A stretch of 41,295 bases of DNA from Streptomyces musisoli (GTDB lineage: Bacteria > Actinomycetota > Actinomycetes > Streptomycetales > Streptomycetaceae), in the NCBI RefSeq assembly GCF_016741855.1, contig NZ_JAERRH010000032.1, forward strand, positions 1 through 41,295. The letters run 5' to 3'. Positions 7,725-17,122 of the stretch are shown here, one piece after another. The notes below the pieces were generated by a model that was given only the letters and a program-made list of their open reading frames with translations, searched no databases and had not been told where the DNA came from. Position 1 is the first letter of the stretch. Each line of letters starts with the position of its first letter. Made by a program: the position numbers and the translations under genes.

Positions 7725-10700
7725 GTGAGCTCCTCTTCCTCCACCAGGCGCCTGCCGCACCCCTCGGTGCGGCAGGGGAGCCGTGGCGCTTACCGACTGG
7801 TTCGTACCCCGCCGGCCGTCATGGACCCCCCTCGACTGGACGCGGCGCAGCGCGCCGTGGTTGATCATCGGACCGGACCGCTTCTCGTCCTCGCCGGTCC
7901 CGGCACCGGCAAGACCACCACCCTCGTCGAGTCGGTGGCCGCGCGGATCGCCCGGGGCGGCGACCCCGCGCGGATCCTGGTGCTGACGTTCAGCCGCAAG
8001 GCCGCCGTCGACCTGCGTGACCGCATGGCCCTGCGCATGGGCGCCGCCCGCGCGCCCAGGGCGACCACGTTCCACTCGTACTGCTACGCACTGGTCCGCG
8101 CCCACCAGGACAGCGACCGGTTCACCGAGCCGCTGCGCCTGCTCTCCGGCCCCGAGCAGGACGTCGCCGTCCGCGAGCTGCTCGCCGGCCAGCCCGAACT
8201 GGAGCGGCTCGGACTGACCCATGTGCGCTGGCCGGACGAACTGCGCGCCTGCCTGACCACGCGTGGCTTCGCCGACGAGGTCCGCGCTGTCCTCGCCCGC
8301 ACCCGCGAGCTGGGCCTCGGCGCGGACGCCCTGGACGCCTTCGCGCGCCGCATCGGCCGCCCCGACTGGCGGGCCGCGGCGGCGTTCCTCGCCGAGTACC
8401 TCGACACGCTCGACCTCCAGGGCGTGATCGACTACGCGGAACTGGTGCACCGCGCGGTCCTGCTCGCCCACCGCCCGGAGACCGCGGCACGGCTCGCGGC
8501 CCAGTACGACGCCGTGTACGTCGACGAGTACCAGGACACCGACCCCGCCCAGGTCCGGCTCCTGCGGGCACTGGCCGGCCAGGGACGCACCCTGGTCGCC
8601 TTCGGCGACCCCGACCAGTCGATCTACGCCTTCCGGGGCGCCGACGTGAACGGCATCCTCGACTTCCCGGCCGCCTTCCCGCGCGCGGACGGCCGCCCCG
8701 CCCCCGTCGAGGTGCTGCGCACCTCCCGCCGTTCCGGCGCCGCCCTGCTGGCCGCGACCCGCCTGATCACCCGGCGCATGCCGCTGACCCGGCTGCCCGG
8801 CGACAAGGTCCGCGCGCACCGGGAGCCGGCCCCCGTAGGGGACGGCGGCCGGGTCGAGGTCCAGACGTACCCGACGGCCGGCGCGGAACTCGACAACATC
8901 GCGGACATCCTGCGCCGCGCTCACCTGGAGGACGGCGTCCCCTGGAGCGACATGGCCGTCCTGGTACGCGCCGGCTCCCGCACCCTGCCGACCTTCCGCC
9001 GGGCCCTCACCGCGGCCGGCGTCCCCGTGGACATCGACGGCGACGACCTGCCGCTGCGGCACGAGCCGGCCGTGGCGCCGCTGCTCGCCGCCCTGCGCGC
9101 GGTGGCCAGGGCGGAGGCGACGCGCCACGAGCAGGCGACGCGCCACGAGCAGGCGACCGGGCGCGGCGACCACGGCGGACCGTTCCCCACCGCCGGTGCC
9201 GACGACGGGGCGGCCGGTGAGGGGGACGGGCCGGCCGGTATCGAGGAAGGGTCGGTCGTAGCGGGGGCGGGGTCGGCCGACGTCGAGGAAGGGTCGGTCG
9301 TAGCCGAGGAGGAGTCGGCTGAGGCCGACGGCGGGGCGGCCGGTGACGAAGAGGTGGTGGCCGGTGCCGAGGAGGTGGTGGACGGCGTCGCGCAGCGAGT
9401 CCTGGACGGCTGCTGGCTCGACACCGAAACCGCCCTCACCCTGCTCGCCTCTCCGCTCGCCGGCATGGACGCCGCCGACCTGCGCCGCCTCGGACGCGCC
9501 CTGCGCGAGGAGGAGAGGGCCGCCGGGAACCCCGTGCCGCCGCCCTCCGACGAGCTGCTCACGCGCGCGCTCGCCGAACCCGAGCGGCTGGCCGTGCACG
9601 ACCCGGCCTACGCACGCGGGGCACAGCGCCTCGGCGCACTGCTGCGCAAGGCCCGCGAGCGCCTCGCGGGCGGCGGTACGGCCGAGGAGGCGCTGTGGGA
9701 CCTGTGGCAGGGCACACCGTGGCCCTCGCGCCTGGAGCGGTCCGCCCGGCGCGGCGGCGCCGCCGGCCGCAACGCCGACCGGGACCTGGACGCCGTGTGC
9801 GCGCTGTTCGCCACCGCCGCGCGCGCGGAGGAGCGCACCGGGGGCCGCGGCGCCCTGAACTTCCTGGAGGAGATCGAGGCCGAGGACATAGCCGCCGACA
9901 CGCTCGCGCGCCGCGCGGTACGCCCCGACGCGGTCCGCGTGATGACCGCGCACCGCTCCAAGGGCCTGGAGTGGCGGCTGGTCGTCGTCGCCGGCGTCCA
10001 GGAGGGACTCTGGCCCGACCTGCGGCGCCGCGGCTCGCTGCTGGAGGCCGACCGCATCGGCCGCGACGGACTCGCCGAGCCGCTGACCCCGGGTGCGCTG
10101 CTCGCCGAGGAGCGCCGCCTGTTCTACGTCGCCGCCACGCGCGCGCGTGACCGGCTCGTCGTCACCGCTGTGAAGGCACCGGCCGACGACGGCGACCAGC
10201 CGTCCCGGTTCCTGACCGAGCTGGGCGTCGAGCCCAAGGACGTCGGCGGGCGCCCCCGCCGCCCGCTGGCCGTCGCCGCGCTCGTCGCCGAGCTGCGCGC
10301 CACGACGGTCGACCCGCGCGCGTCGGCCGCCCTGCGCGAGGCCGCCGCCCGCCGGCTCGCCCGGCTCGCCGCGCTCGCCGACGAGGACGGCCGGCCGCTG
10401 GTGCCGTCCGCGCACCCCTACCGCTGGTGGGGCATGTTCGAGCCGACCGAGAGCAAGGTGCCGCTGCGCCACCGGGACCAGCCCGTGGTGCTCTCCGGCA
10501 GCGCGCTCGACCAGCTCGCCAACACCTGCGCGCTCCAGTGGTTCCTGGGCCGCGAGGTGAAGGCCGACGCCCCCGCCACCACCGCGCAGGGCTTCGGCAA
10601 CGTCGTGCACGTCCTCGCCGACGAGGTCGCCTCCGGCACTACCCCCGCCGACCTCGACGTCCTGATGGAACGCCTGGACTCCGTGTGGAACGCGCTCGCC

Positions 10701-11285
10701 TTCGACGCCCCCTGGAAGTCGGAGCAGGAGAAGGCCAACGCGCGCGTGGCGCTGGAGCGCTTCCTGAACTGGCATGTGCTGGACCGTGCCGGCCGCACCA
10801 CGGTGGCCAGCGAGCAGGACTTCGACGTCACCCTCGAAGCGGGCGACTACCAGGTCCGCGTCCGCGGCCAGATGGACCGCGTGGAGACGGACGCCGAGGG
10901 CCGGGCCTACGTGGTCGACTTCAAGACCGGCAAACAGGCGCCCACGGCGCGCGAGGTGGAGCGGCATCCGCAGCTCGCCGTCTACCAGCTCGCCGTCCGC
11001 GAGGGCGCCGTCGACACGGCCTTCGACGGCGTGCACCCCGAACCGGGCGGCGCCGAACTGGTCCACCTCAGACAGGGCGCCGCCAAGCGCGACGGGGGCG
11101 ACGGCGTGCCCAAGGTGCAGACCCAGGAGCCGCTGGCGGGGGAGTGGGTCGGCGAGCTGCTGGCCACGGCCGCCGGAAGGGTCCTCGACGAGCGGTTCAC
11201 GCCCAGCACCGGCCAGCACTGCACGCACTGCGCCTTCCGCGCCTCGTGCAGCGCACGGCCGGAGGGCCGGCACGTGGTGGAGTGA
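7725..11285 (+). CDS. adnA: AdnA, helicase-nuclease subunit (UvrD-like motor plus Fe-S RecB-type nuclease)
   Basis: AdnA pairs with AdnB to resect double-strand DNA ends in actinobacteria. From GTG 7725 it has 1186 aa; an upstream in-frame GTG at 7644 would add 27. The motor shows GPGTGKT (58-64), VDEYQDTDPAQ (about 265-275), FGDPDQSIYAFRGAD and the MTAHRSKGLEW motif (about 740-750). The C-terminal nuclease shows QMDR and VVDFKTGK (about 1048-1070). Cys935, Cys1166, Cys1169 and Cys1175 give the C-Xn-C-X2-C-X5-C pattern of a 4Fe-4S nuclease. Residues about 465-560 form an acidic, repetitive insertion (9117-9390 in the DNA) that probably explains why the protein is longer than the mycobacterial one (about 1055 aa from memory). 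adnB follows after a 479-nt repeat-filled gap. Confidence 0.92.
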   Translation: MSSSSSTRRLPHPSVRQGSRGAYRLVRTPPAVMDPPRLDAAQRAVVDHRTGPLLVLAGPGTGKTTTLVESVAARIARGGDPARILVLTFSRKAAVDLRDRMALRMGAARAPRATTFHSYCYALVRAHQDSDRFTEPLRLLSGPEQDVAVRELLAGQPELERLGLTHVRWPDELRACLTTRGFADEVRAVLARTRELGLGADALDAFARRIGRPDWRAAAAFLAEYLDTLDLQGVIDYAELVHRAVLLAHRPETAARLAAQYDAVYVDEYQDTDPAQVRLLRALAGQGRTLVAFGDPDQSIYAFRGADVNGILDFPAAFPRADGRPAPVEVLRTSRRSGAALLAATRLITRRMPLTRLPGDKVRAHREPAPVGDGGRVEVQTYPTAGAELDNIADILRRAHLEDGVPWSDMAVLVRAGSRTLPTFRRALTAAGVPVDIDGDDLPLRHEPAVAPLLAALRAVARAEATRHEQATRHEQATGRGDHGGPFPTAGADDGAAGEGDGPAGIEEGSVVAGAGSADVEEGSVVAEEESAEADGGAAGDEEVVAGAEEVVDGVAQRVLDGCWLDTETALTLLASPLAGMDAADLRRLGRALREEERAAGNPVPPPSDELLTRALAEPERLAVHDPAYARGAQRLGALLRKARERLAGGGTAEEALWDLWQGTPWPSRLERSARRGGAAGRNADRDLDAVCALFATAARAEERTGGRGALNFLEEIEAEDIAADTLARRAVRPDAVRVMTAHRSKGLEWRLVVVAGVQEGLWPDLRRRGSLLEADRIGRDGLAEPLTPGALLAEERRLFYVAATRARDRLVVTAVKAPADDGDQPSRFLTELGVEPKDVGGRPRRPLAVAALVAELRATTVDPRASAALREAAARRLARLAALADEDGRPLVPSAHPYRWWGMFEPTESKVPLRHRDQPVVLSGSALDQLANTCALQWFLGREVKADAPATTAQGFGNVVHVLADEVASGTTPADLDVLMERLDSVWNALAFDAPWKSEQEKANARVALERFLNWHVLDRAGRTTVASEQDFDVTLEAGDYQVRVRGQMDRVETDAEGRAYVVDFKTGKQAPTAREVERHPQLAVYQLAVREGAVDTAFDGVHPEPGGAELVHLRQGAAKRDGGDGVPKVQTQEPLAGEWVGELLATAAGRVLDERFTPSTGQHCTHCAFRASCSARPEGRHVVE
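9117..9152 (+). repeat. 18-bp tandem duplication inside adnA
   Basis: GCGACGCGCCACGAGCAG occurs twice head to tail (9117-9134, 9135-9152), encoding ATRHEQ twice. It opens the low-complexity insertion of AdnA. In-frame length (18 bp) keeps the protein open, so the insertion may grow and shrink by slippage. Confidence 0.85.
9241..9304 (+). repeat. 42-bp-period direct repeat inside adnA
   Basis: A 22-bp segment beginning TCGAGGAAGGGTCGG is repeated exactly at 9241-9262 and 9283-9304, a period of 42 bp or 14 codons. The encoded units read IEEGSVVAGAGSAD and VEEGSVVAEEESAE. Both lie in the acidic insertion between motor motifs. Confidence 0.8.
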
Positions 11286-11764
11286 CACGTACCCAGGGCG
11301 GCGTGCGGCGAGGCGGCGCCTGAGCGGTGGGTGTCCGAGGCGGCCGGTGTCCGAGGCGGCGCCTGAGCGGTGGGTGTCCGAGGCGGCCGGTGTCCGAGGC
11401 GGCGCCTCCGCGGTGGGTGTCCGAGGCCGCCGGTGTCCGAGGCGGCGCCTCCGCGGCCGGTGTCCGTGGTCGGAGCGGGCGTACGCGGTGCGTGTGCGAG
11501 GGATACGCGTCCGCGGTGGCTGTCCGCAGTCGGCTGAGGCGTCCGCCGAGGGGTCCGCGGTGAGGGTGACGCGTCCGCCATGGATGTCCGCGGTGGGCGA
11601 GCGACGGGTCCGCGCCGGATGCCCGCTGCGGGGGCGAGGGGGCCCTCGGCGGGTGGACGTCGGGAGGGTGACGTACGGCACCACACGGGCTGACCTGCGT
11701 TTCCTTCATCCCGGACGGTCGATCCGGCCTCGGTTGTCAGTCCCCGCCGCTAGCCTCTTTCGAC
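11286..11764. other. 479-bp adnA-adnB intergenic region, repeat-rich, no convincing gene
   Basis: The gap separates two genes expected to be co-expressed. Its left part is the 43-bp repeat array (11310-11469). The rest (to about 11620) is made of degenerate GTCCG(C/A)GG-type motifs that look like eroded copies. A 78-codon open frame at 11327-11563 is only the repeat read in shifting frames (Gly/Arg/Pro-rich) and has no start signal. Near the right edge TAGCCT (11751-11756) lies 8 nt before the adnB ATG, a candidate promoter -10. Confidence 0.7.
11310..11469 (+). repeat. 43-bp tandem repeat array, about 3.5 copies, between adnA and adnB
   Basis: Units begin GAGGCGGCGCCTGAGCGG or GAGGCGGCGCCTCCGCGG at 11310, 11353, 11396 and 11439 (last partial). 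Copies 1 and 2 appear identical; copies 3 and 4 differ by a few bases. Each unit holds GGCGCC and two GTGTCCGAGG motifs. The 43-bp period is not a multiple of three, so the array is not a coding repeat. Confidence 0.9.
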
Positions 11765-14700
11765 ATGTCCGCCCGTATCAGCGACCCCGAGCAGCTCAAG
11801 GAGCTCCTCGGCATCCCGTTCACCCCGGAGCAGACGGCCTGCATCACCGCGCCGCCCGCCCCGCAGGTGATCGTGGCCGGCGCCGGATCGGGCAAGACGA
11901 CCGTGATGGCGGCCCGCGTGGTCTGGCTGGTCGGCACCGGACAGGTCGCCCCCGAACAGGTCCTCGGCCTGACCTTCACCAACAAGGCCGCCGGTGAGCT
12001 GGCCGAACGCGTCCGCAAGGCGCTGATCAAGGCCGGCGTCACCGACCCCGAGGCCCTCCCGTCACCCGACCGCCTCCCCTCGGCGACGGCGCTTCCCACC
12101 GGCCCGGCCCGGCCGGGCCCCGACAACCCGCCCGGCGAGCCGGTCATCTCGACGTACCACGCCTTCGCCGGCCGTCTCCTCACCGACCACGGCCTGCGCC
12201 TCGGCCTGGAGCCCAGCTCACGCCTGCTGGCCGACGCCACCCGCTACCAGCTCGCCGCGCGGGTCCTGCGTGAGGCCCCCGGCCCGTACCCGGCGCTGAC
12301 CCGCTCCTTCGCCGACCTCGTCAGCGACCTGCTCGCCCTCGACTCCGAGCTGGCCGAACACCTCGTCGACCCCGAGGAACTGCGCGCCTGGGACGCCGGA
12401 CTGCTGCGCACCCTGGAGGGCGCGAAGCTCACCAACGCCGAGCTGCGCAAGGTCCCGGAGACGGCCGCGGCCCGCCGGGAGCTCGCCGACCTCGTCCGGC
12501 GCTACCGGACCGCCAAGCGCGAGCGGGACCTGCTCGACTTCGGCGACCAGATCGCCCTGTCGGCCCGCCTCGCCCGCATCCCCGAGGTGGGCCGCCTGCT
12601 GCGCGAGGAGTTCCGCGTGGTGCTCCTGGACGAGTACCAGGACACCTCGGTGGCCCAGCGCGTCCTGCTCGCGGGCCTGTTCGGCGACGGCACCGGGCAC
12701 CCCGTCACCGCCGTCGGGGACCCCTGCCAGGCCATCTACGGATGGCGTGGCGCCTCCGTCGCCAACCTGGACGACTTCCCCGACCACTTCACCCGCTCCG
12801 ACGGCCGGCCGGCCACCCGGCAGGCGCTCAGCGAGAACCGCCGCAGCGGCGGGCGCCTGCTCGACCTCGCCAACGGCCTCGCCGCGCCGCTGCGTGCCAT
12901 GCACGCGGGCGTGGAGGCACTCCGGCCGGCCCCCGGAGCCGAGTACGACGGCACGGTCCGCTGCGCCCTGCTGTCCACCCACGCCGAGGAGATCGACTGG
13001 ATCGCCGACTCCCTCGCCCACCTCGTGCGCACCGGCACGCCGCCCGGCGAGATCGCCGTCCTGTGCCGGACGGCGACCGACTTCGCCGAGATCCAGGGCG
13101 CTCTCGTGGCCCGCGACGTCCCCGTCGAGGTGGTCGGCCTGTCCGGGCTGCTGCACCTGCCCGAGATCGCCGACCTCGTCGCCGTCTGCGAGGTGTTGCA
13201 GGACCCCGGCGCCAACGCCGCCCTGGTGCGTCTGCTGACGGGACCGCGCTGGCGCATCGGGCCGCGCGACCTCGCCCTGCTGGGCCGGCGCGCCCGCCTG
13301 CTGGTCGCCCACGCGCGCGTGGACGGCACCGACGACCCTGACCGCCGGCTCGCGGCCGCCGTGGAGGGCGTCGACCCGTCCGAGGTCGTATCGCTCGCGG
13401 ACGCCCTGGACACCTTCCTCGAGACGCCGATGGACGGGGGCTTCCACGAAGGTGCCGACGACGGGCTGCCGTTCTCCCCGGACGCGCGCGTGCGCTTCGC
13501 GCGGCTCGCCGCCGAACTGCGCGACCTGCGCCGCTCGCTGTCCGACCCGCTCATGGACGTCCTGCACCGCGTCCTCGCCGTCACCGGCCTCGAGGTGGAG
13601 CTGTCGGCCTCCCCGCACGCGCTCGCCGCGCGCCGCCGCGAGACCCTGTCCAACTTCCTGGACGTCGCCGCCTCCTTCGCCGCGAGCGACGCGCAGGCGA
13701 CCCTGCTGGCCTTCCTCGGCTTCCTGCGCACCGCCGCCCAGTACGAGAAGGGGCTCGACAACGCCCTGCCCGGCGGCGAGAACACCGTCAAGGTGCTCAC
13801 CGCGCACAAGTCCAAGGGCCTGGAATGGGACGTCGTGGCCGTTCCCGGACTCGTGACCGGCACCTTCCCCAGCGCCCAGGGCCGCGAGAAGTGGACCGCG
13901 CAGGCCAAGGTGGTGCCGCACGCCCTGCGCGGCGACACCGACACCCTGCCCGACGTCGACGGCTGGGACTCGCGCGGCATGAAGGCCTTCCACGAGGCCA
14001 TGAAGGACCACCAGCACACCGAGGAACTCCGCCTCGGCTACGTCACCTTCACCCGCCCCCGCTCGCTCCTGCTCGGCTCCGGACACTGGTGGGGCCCCAG
14101 CCAGAAGAAGCCGCGCGGCCCCTCCGACTTCCTCCAGGCCCTGTATGCCCACTGCGCCGCCGGACACGGCGAGATCGAGGCATGGGCGGACGAGCCCGCC
14201 GAGGACGCGGAGAACCCGGCCCTGCACGCGGCCACCGCCGACCAGGTGTGGCCGCTCCCGCTGGACGACGCCGCCCTGGCCCGCCGGCGTGCCGCCGCCG
14301 AGACCGTCCTCGCCCACCTGGACGCCCTCGCCGTCCGGCCCGACGGCCCCGGCCCGGCCCTGCACGACCCCGCCGGCGACGAGCACCCGGACTGGCCCGC
14401 CCCACCGGAGGACGACCCCTTCGGCGAGGACCCCTACGGCGAGGAGCCCCACGAGGACTTCCCCTACGAGGAGGACTCCCACGGGCAGGACGCCCCGTAC
14501 GACGACTCCCCGTACTTGGACGCTTCGTACGCGGAGGATCCGCACGAGGAGGACCCCTTCCGCGAGGTGCTCCCGGACACCGAGGTGCTCCCGGACAGCC
14601 AGGCACTCCCGGACGCCGAGGCGTTCCCGGACGACGCGGTGTCCCCGGCCGCCCGGACGCGCCCGCACGGCACGTCCGCCCCCGTCCCGGACGGCCCCGC

Positions 14701-15502
14701 CGACTGGGACGCCTGGAGCGCCGAGCGGCCCACGGTCCCCCACCAGGCGCCCGCCCCGCAGAGCCGCCCCCGGCCCGCCGGACGGCCGGCCGCGGCCTCC
14801 CTCACCCCCGAGGAGGCCCGCGCCATCGCCTCCTGGGACCGCGACCTGGACGCGCTCACCGGAGAGCTGCTGCGCGCCCGCCGGACCGTCACCGACGTCC
14901 CGCTGCCCGCCACCCTCACCGCCTCCCAGCTGCTGCTCCTGGCCGAGGACCCGGACGGGCTCGCGCAGGAGCTCGCGCGCCCCATGCCGCGCCCCCCGCA
15001 ACCGGCCGCGCGCCGGGGCACCCGGTTCCACGCCTGGGTCGAATCCCGCTTCGAGGAGCTGACCCTGCCCCTGCTGGAACCGGACGAGCTGCCCGGCGCC
15101 GACGCCGAGATCGCCGACGAACGCGACCTGGAAGCCCTGAAAGAGGCGTTCGAACGCACCGAGTACGCCCGGCGCACCCCCTACCGGGTCGAGGCACCCT
15201 TCCAGCTCACCCTCGCCGGCCGCGTCGTCCGGGGCCGCATCGACGCCGTCTACCGGCACGGCGACGGCGACGAGGCGACGTACGAGATCGTCGACTGGAA
15301 GACCGGCCGCACCGGCACCGCCGACCCGCTCCAGCTCGCCGTCTACCGGCTGGCCTGGGCGGAGCAGCAGGGCGTGCCGCCCGAGTCGGTCACGGTCACC
15401 TTCCTCTACGTGCGCAGCGGCGAGGTCGTACGGCCGACCGGCCTGCCGGACCGGGCCGCGCTGGAGCGGCTGCTCACGGGGGAGACGGAACGGTCACCTT
15501 AG
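11765..15502 (+). CDS. adnB: AdnB, lead motor and nuclease subunit of AdnAB
   Basis: The 1245-aa product starts at ATG 11765. Motor motifs: GAGSGKT (39-45), LTFTNKAAGELAERV just after, LLDEYQDTS (about 287-295), GDPCQAIYGWRG and LTAHKSKGLEWDVV (about 678-692). The C-terminal nuclease has RFHAWVESRF (about 1085) and then RGRIDAVY and EIVDWKTGR (about 1157-1182), with QLAVYRLAW, the PD-(D/E)XK pattern. No Cys cluster is seen, unlike AdnA. Between motor and nuclease (about 875-1010) lies an acidic, Pro/Asp/Glu-rich linker with short LPD-x-E repeats; this makes the protein longer than mycobacterial AdnB (about 1101 aa from memory). In the family, AdnB drives translocation during end resection. 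TAGCCT lies 8 nt before ATG, suggesting an own promoter. Confidence 0.93.
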   Translation: MSARISDPEQLKELLGIPFTPEQTACITAPPAPQVIVAGAGSGKTTVMAARVVWLVGTGQVAPEQVLGLTFTNKAAGELAERVRKALIKAGVTDPEALPSPDRLPSATALPTGPARPGPDNPPGEPVISTYHAFAGRLLTDHGLRLGLEPSSRLLADATRYQLAARVLREAPGPYPALTRSFADLVSDLLALDSELAEHLVDPEELRAWDAGLLRTLEGAKLTNAELRKVPETAAARRELADLVRRYRTAKRERDLLDFGDQIALSARLARIPEVGRLLREEFRVVLLDEYQDTSVAQRVLLAGLFGDGTGHPVTAVGDPCQAIYGWRGASVANLDDFPDHFTRSDGRPATRQALSENRRSGGRLLDLANGLAAPLRAMHAGVEALRPAPGAEYDGTVRCALLSTHAEEIDWIADSLAHLVRTGTPPGEIAVLCRTATDFAEIQGALVARDVPVEVVGLSGLLHLPEIADLVAVCEVLQDPGANAALVRLLTGPRWRIGPRDLALLGRRARLLVAHARVDGTDDPDRRLAAAVEGVDPSEVVSLADALDTFLETPMDGGFHEGADDGLPFSPDARVRFARLAAELRDLRRSLSDPLMDVLHRVLAVTGLEVELSASPHALAARRRETLSNFLDVAASFAASDAQATLLAFLGFLRTAAQYEKGLDNALPGGENTVKVLTAHKSKGLEWDVVAVPGLVTGTFPSAQGREKWTAQAKVVPHALRGDTDTLPDVDGWDSRGMKAFHEAMKDHQHTEELRLGYVTFTRPRSLLLGSGHWWGPSQKKPRGPSDFLQALYAHCAAGHGEIEAWADEPAEDAENPALHAATADQVWPLPLDDAALARRRAAAETVLAHLDALAVRPDGPGPALHDPAGDEHPDWPAPPEDDPFGEDPYGEEPHEDFPYEEDSHGQDAPYDDSPYLDASYAEDPHEEDPFREVLPDTEVLPDSQALPDAEAFPDDAVSPAARTRPHGTSAPVPDGPADWDAWSAERPTVPHQAPAPQSRPRPAGRPAAASLTPEEARAIASWDRDLDALTGELLRARRTVTDVPLPATLTASQLLLLAEDPDGLAQELARPMPRPPQPAARRGTRFHAWVESRFEELTLPLLEPDELPGADAEIADERDLEALKEAFERTEYARRTPYRVEAPFQLTLAGRVVRGRIDAVYRHGDGDEATYEIVDWKTGRTGTADPLQLAVYRLAWAEQQGVPPESVTVTFLYVRSGEVVRPTGLPDRAALERLLTGETERSP

Positions 15503-15564
15503 GTAACCCGAGTGTGACGAACCGCCCTCCGAGGATGACGGTGCGGGCGGATAGGCTCGGGAGC

Positions 15565-16968
15565 ATGAGCCAGACCCCGGACAGCGCCGTCCGCACGTAC
15601 ATCGAGCAGCACCGCGCCGCCTTCCTCGACGACCTCGACGCATGGCTGCGCATCCCCTCCGTGTCGGCCCAGCCCGACCACGCGCCCGACGTACGGCGCA
15701 GCGCCGAGTGGCTCGCCGCCAAGCTCGAGGAAACCGGCTTCCCCACGGCCGAGGTCTGGCAGACCCCGGGAGCCCCCGCCGTCTTCGCCGAGTGGCCCTC
15801 GGGCGACCCGGAAGCGCCCACGATCCTGGTCTACGGCCACCACGACGTGCAGCCCGCCGCCCGTGAGGACGGCTGGGACAGCGACCCCTTCGAGCCGGTC
15901 GTCCGCGGGAACCGCCTCTACGCGCGCGGTGCCGCCGACGACAAGGGCCAGGTGTTCTTCCACACACTCGGTGTCCGCGCCCACCTCGCCGCGACCGGCC
16001 GCACCGCCCCGGCCGTCAACCTCAAGCTGCTGATCGAGGGCGAGGAGGAGTCCGGCTCCCCGCACTTCCGGGCCCTGGTGGAGGAGCGCGCCGGGCGGCT
16101 CACCGCCGACGCCGTGATCGTCTCCGACACCGGCATGTGGTCCGAGGACACCCCGACCGTGTGCACCGGCATGCGGGGCCTGGCCGAGTGCGAGATCCGG
16201 CTCCACGGCCCCGCCCAGGACATCCACTCCGGCTCCTTCGGCGGCGCCGTGCCCAACCCGGCCACCGCAGCCGCCCGCCTCGTCGCGGCCCTGCACGACG
16301 AGCACGCGCGCGTGGCGATCCCCGGTTTCTACGACGGCATCGTCGAGCTGACCGACCGCGAGCGGGAGCTCTTCGCCGAGCTGCCCTTCGACGAGGAGCG
16401 CTGGCTGGGCACCGCCAAGTCGCACGCCCTCCACGGCGAGGCCGGGTTCTCGACCCTGGAGCGCCTCTGGGCCCGCCCGACCGCCGAGGTCAACGGCATC
16501 GGCGGCGGCTACCAGGGCCCCGGCAGCAAGACGATCATCCCGTCCACGGCCATGGTGAAGCTCTCCTTCCGGCTGGTCGCGGGCCAGGACCCCGACCACA
16601 TCGAGAAGGCCGTCCGCTCCTGGGCCGCCGAGCAGGTGCCCGCCGGGATCCGGTACGAGATCGACTTCGGCTCGGCCACGCGCCCGTGCCTGACCCCGCT
16701 CGACCACCCGGCGCTCCAGTCCGTGGTCCGCGCCATGGGCCGCGCCTTCGAGAAGCCGGTCCTCTTCACGCGCGAGGGCGGCTCCGGACCCGCCGCCGAC
16801 CTCCAGGAAGTCCTCGGTGCCCCCGTGCTCTTCCTGGGCATCTCGGTCCCCTCCGACGGCTGGCACGCTCCCGACGAGAAGGTCGAGCTGGACCTCCTCC
16901 TCAAGGGTGTCGAGACCAGTGCCTACCTGTGGGGTGACCTGGCCGGGACCTGGCGTCCCGCACCCTGA
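15565..16968 (+). CDS. M20-family metallopeptidase (dipeptidase)
   Basis: The 467-aa protein has the M20 zinc-site order: GHHDVQP (91-97), RGAADDKG (121-128) with the bridging Asp, EGEEESGS (158-165) with the general-base Glu, a later DTG (Asp ligand), and GWHAPDE near the C-terminus (His ligand). The central lid domain (about 190-370) is present, so the enzyme is full length. Family members hydrolyse dipeptides or short peptides in the cytoplasm. The frame is open far upstream inside adnB, but ATG 15565 is supported by TAGGCT (15552-15557) ending 7 nt before it, so this gene likely has a leaderless transcript. The substrate cannot be read from sequence. Confidence 0.9.
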   Translation: MSQTPDSAVRTYIEQHRAAFLDDLDAWLRIPSVSAQPDHAPDVRRSAEWLAAKLEETGFPTAEVWQTPGAPAVFAEWPSGDPEAPTILVYGHHDVQPAAREDGWDSDPFEPVVRGNRLYARGAADDKGQVFFHTLGVRAHLAATGRTAPAVNLKLLIEGEEESGSPHFRALVEERAGRLTADAVIVSDTGMWSEDTPTVCTGMRGLAECEIRLHGPAQDIHSGSFGGAVPNPATAAARLVAALHDEHARVAIPGFYDGIVELTDRERELFAELPFDEERWLGTAKSHALHGEAGFSTLERLWARPTAEVNGIGGGYQGPGSKTIIPSTAMVKLSFRLVAGQDPDHIEKAVRSWAAEQVPAGIRYEIDFGSATRPCLTPLDHPALQSVVRAMGRAFEKPVLFTREGGSGPAADLQEVLGAPVLFLGISVPSDGWHAPDEKVELDLLLKGVETSAYLWGDLAGTWRPAP

Positions 16969-17122
16969 CCGGACGGCGCCGTACGGGAGGGCACCGCGCG
17001 CAGGGCACACTGGAAGGACCGCCCGCCCGCCCCGCCCGCGCCCCACCCGGTGCCCTCCCGCCCTACGTCCCGCCGAACCGCCCGCCGAAAGAACCGCTGT
17101 ACTGGGGGAGTTGGAAGCACCC

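Noticed and set aside
11310..11469. 43-bp repeats as a possible CRISPR array
   Set aside because: Units are directly contiguous with no unique spacers, and no cas gene is nearby.
11327..11563. 78-codon ORF in the repeat array
   Set aside because: The 43-bp period shifts the reading frame at each unit, and no ribosome-binding site or homologous domain is visible.
7653..11684. 1343-codon open frame on the minus strand
   Set aside because: It is the antisense shadow of adnA and the repeat array, with no motif and an unnatural Gly/Val/Arg-rich composition.
11734..11756. TTGTCA with TAGCCT as a classical adnB promoter
   Set aside because: The spacing between the two elements is only 11 nt, far from 17-18; only the -10 element is retained as a candidate.
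13825..15564. 580-codon upstream extension of the M20 peptidase frame
   Set aside because: It lies inside adnB in another frame; the peptidase family starts at ATG 15565 with a promoter just before it.
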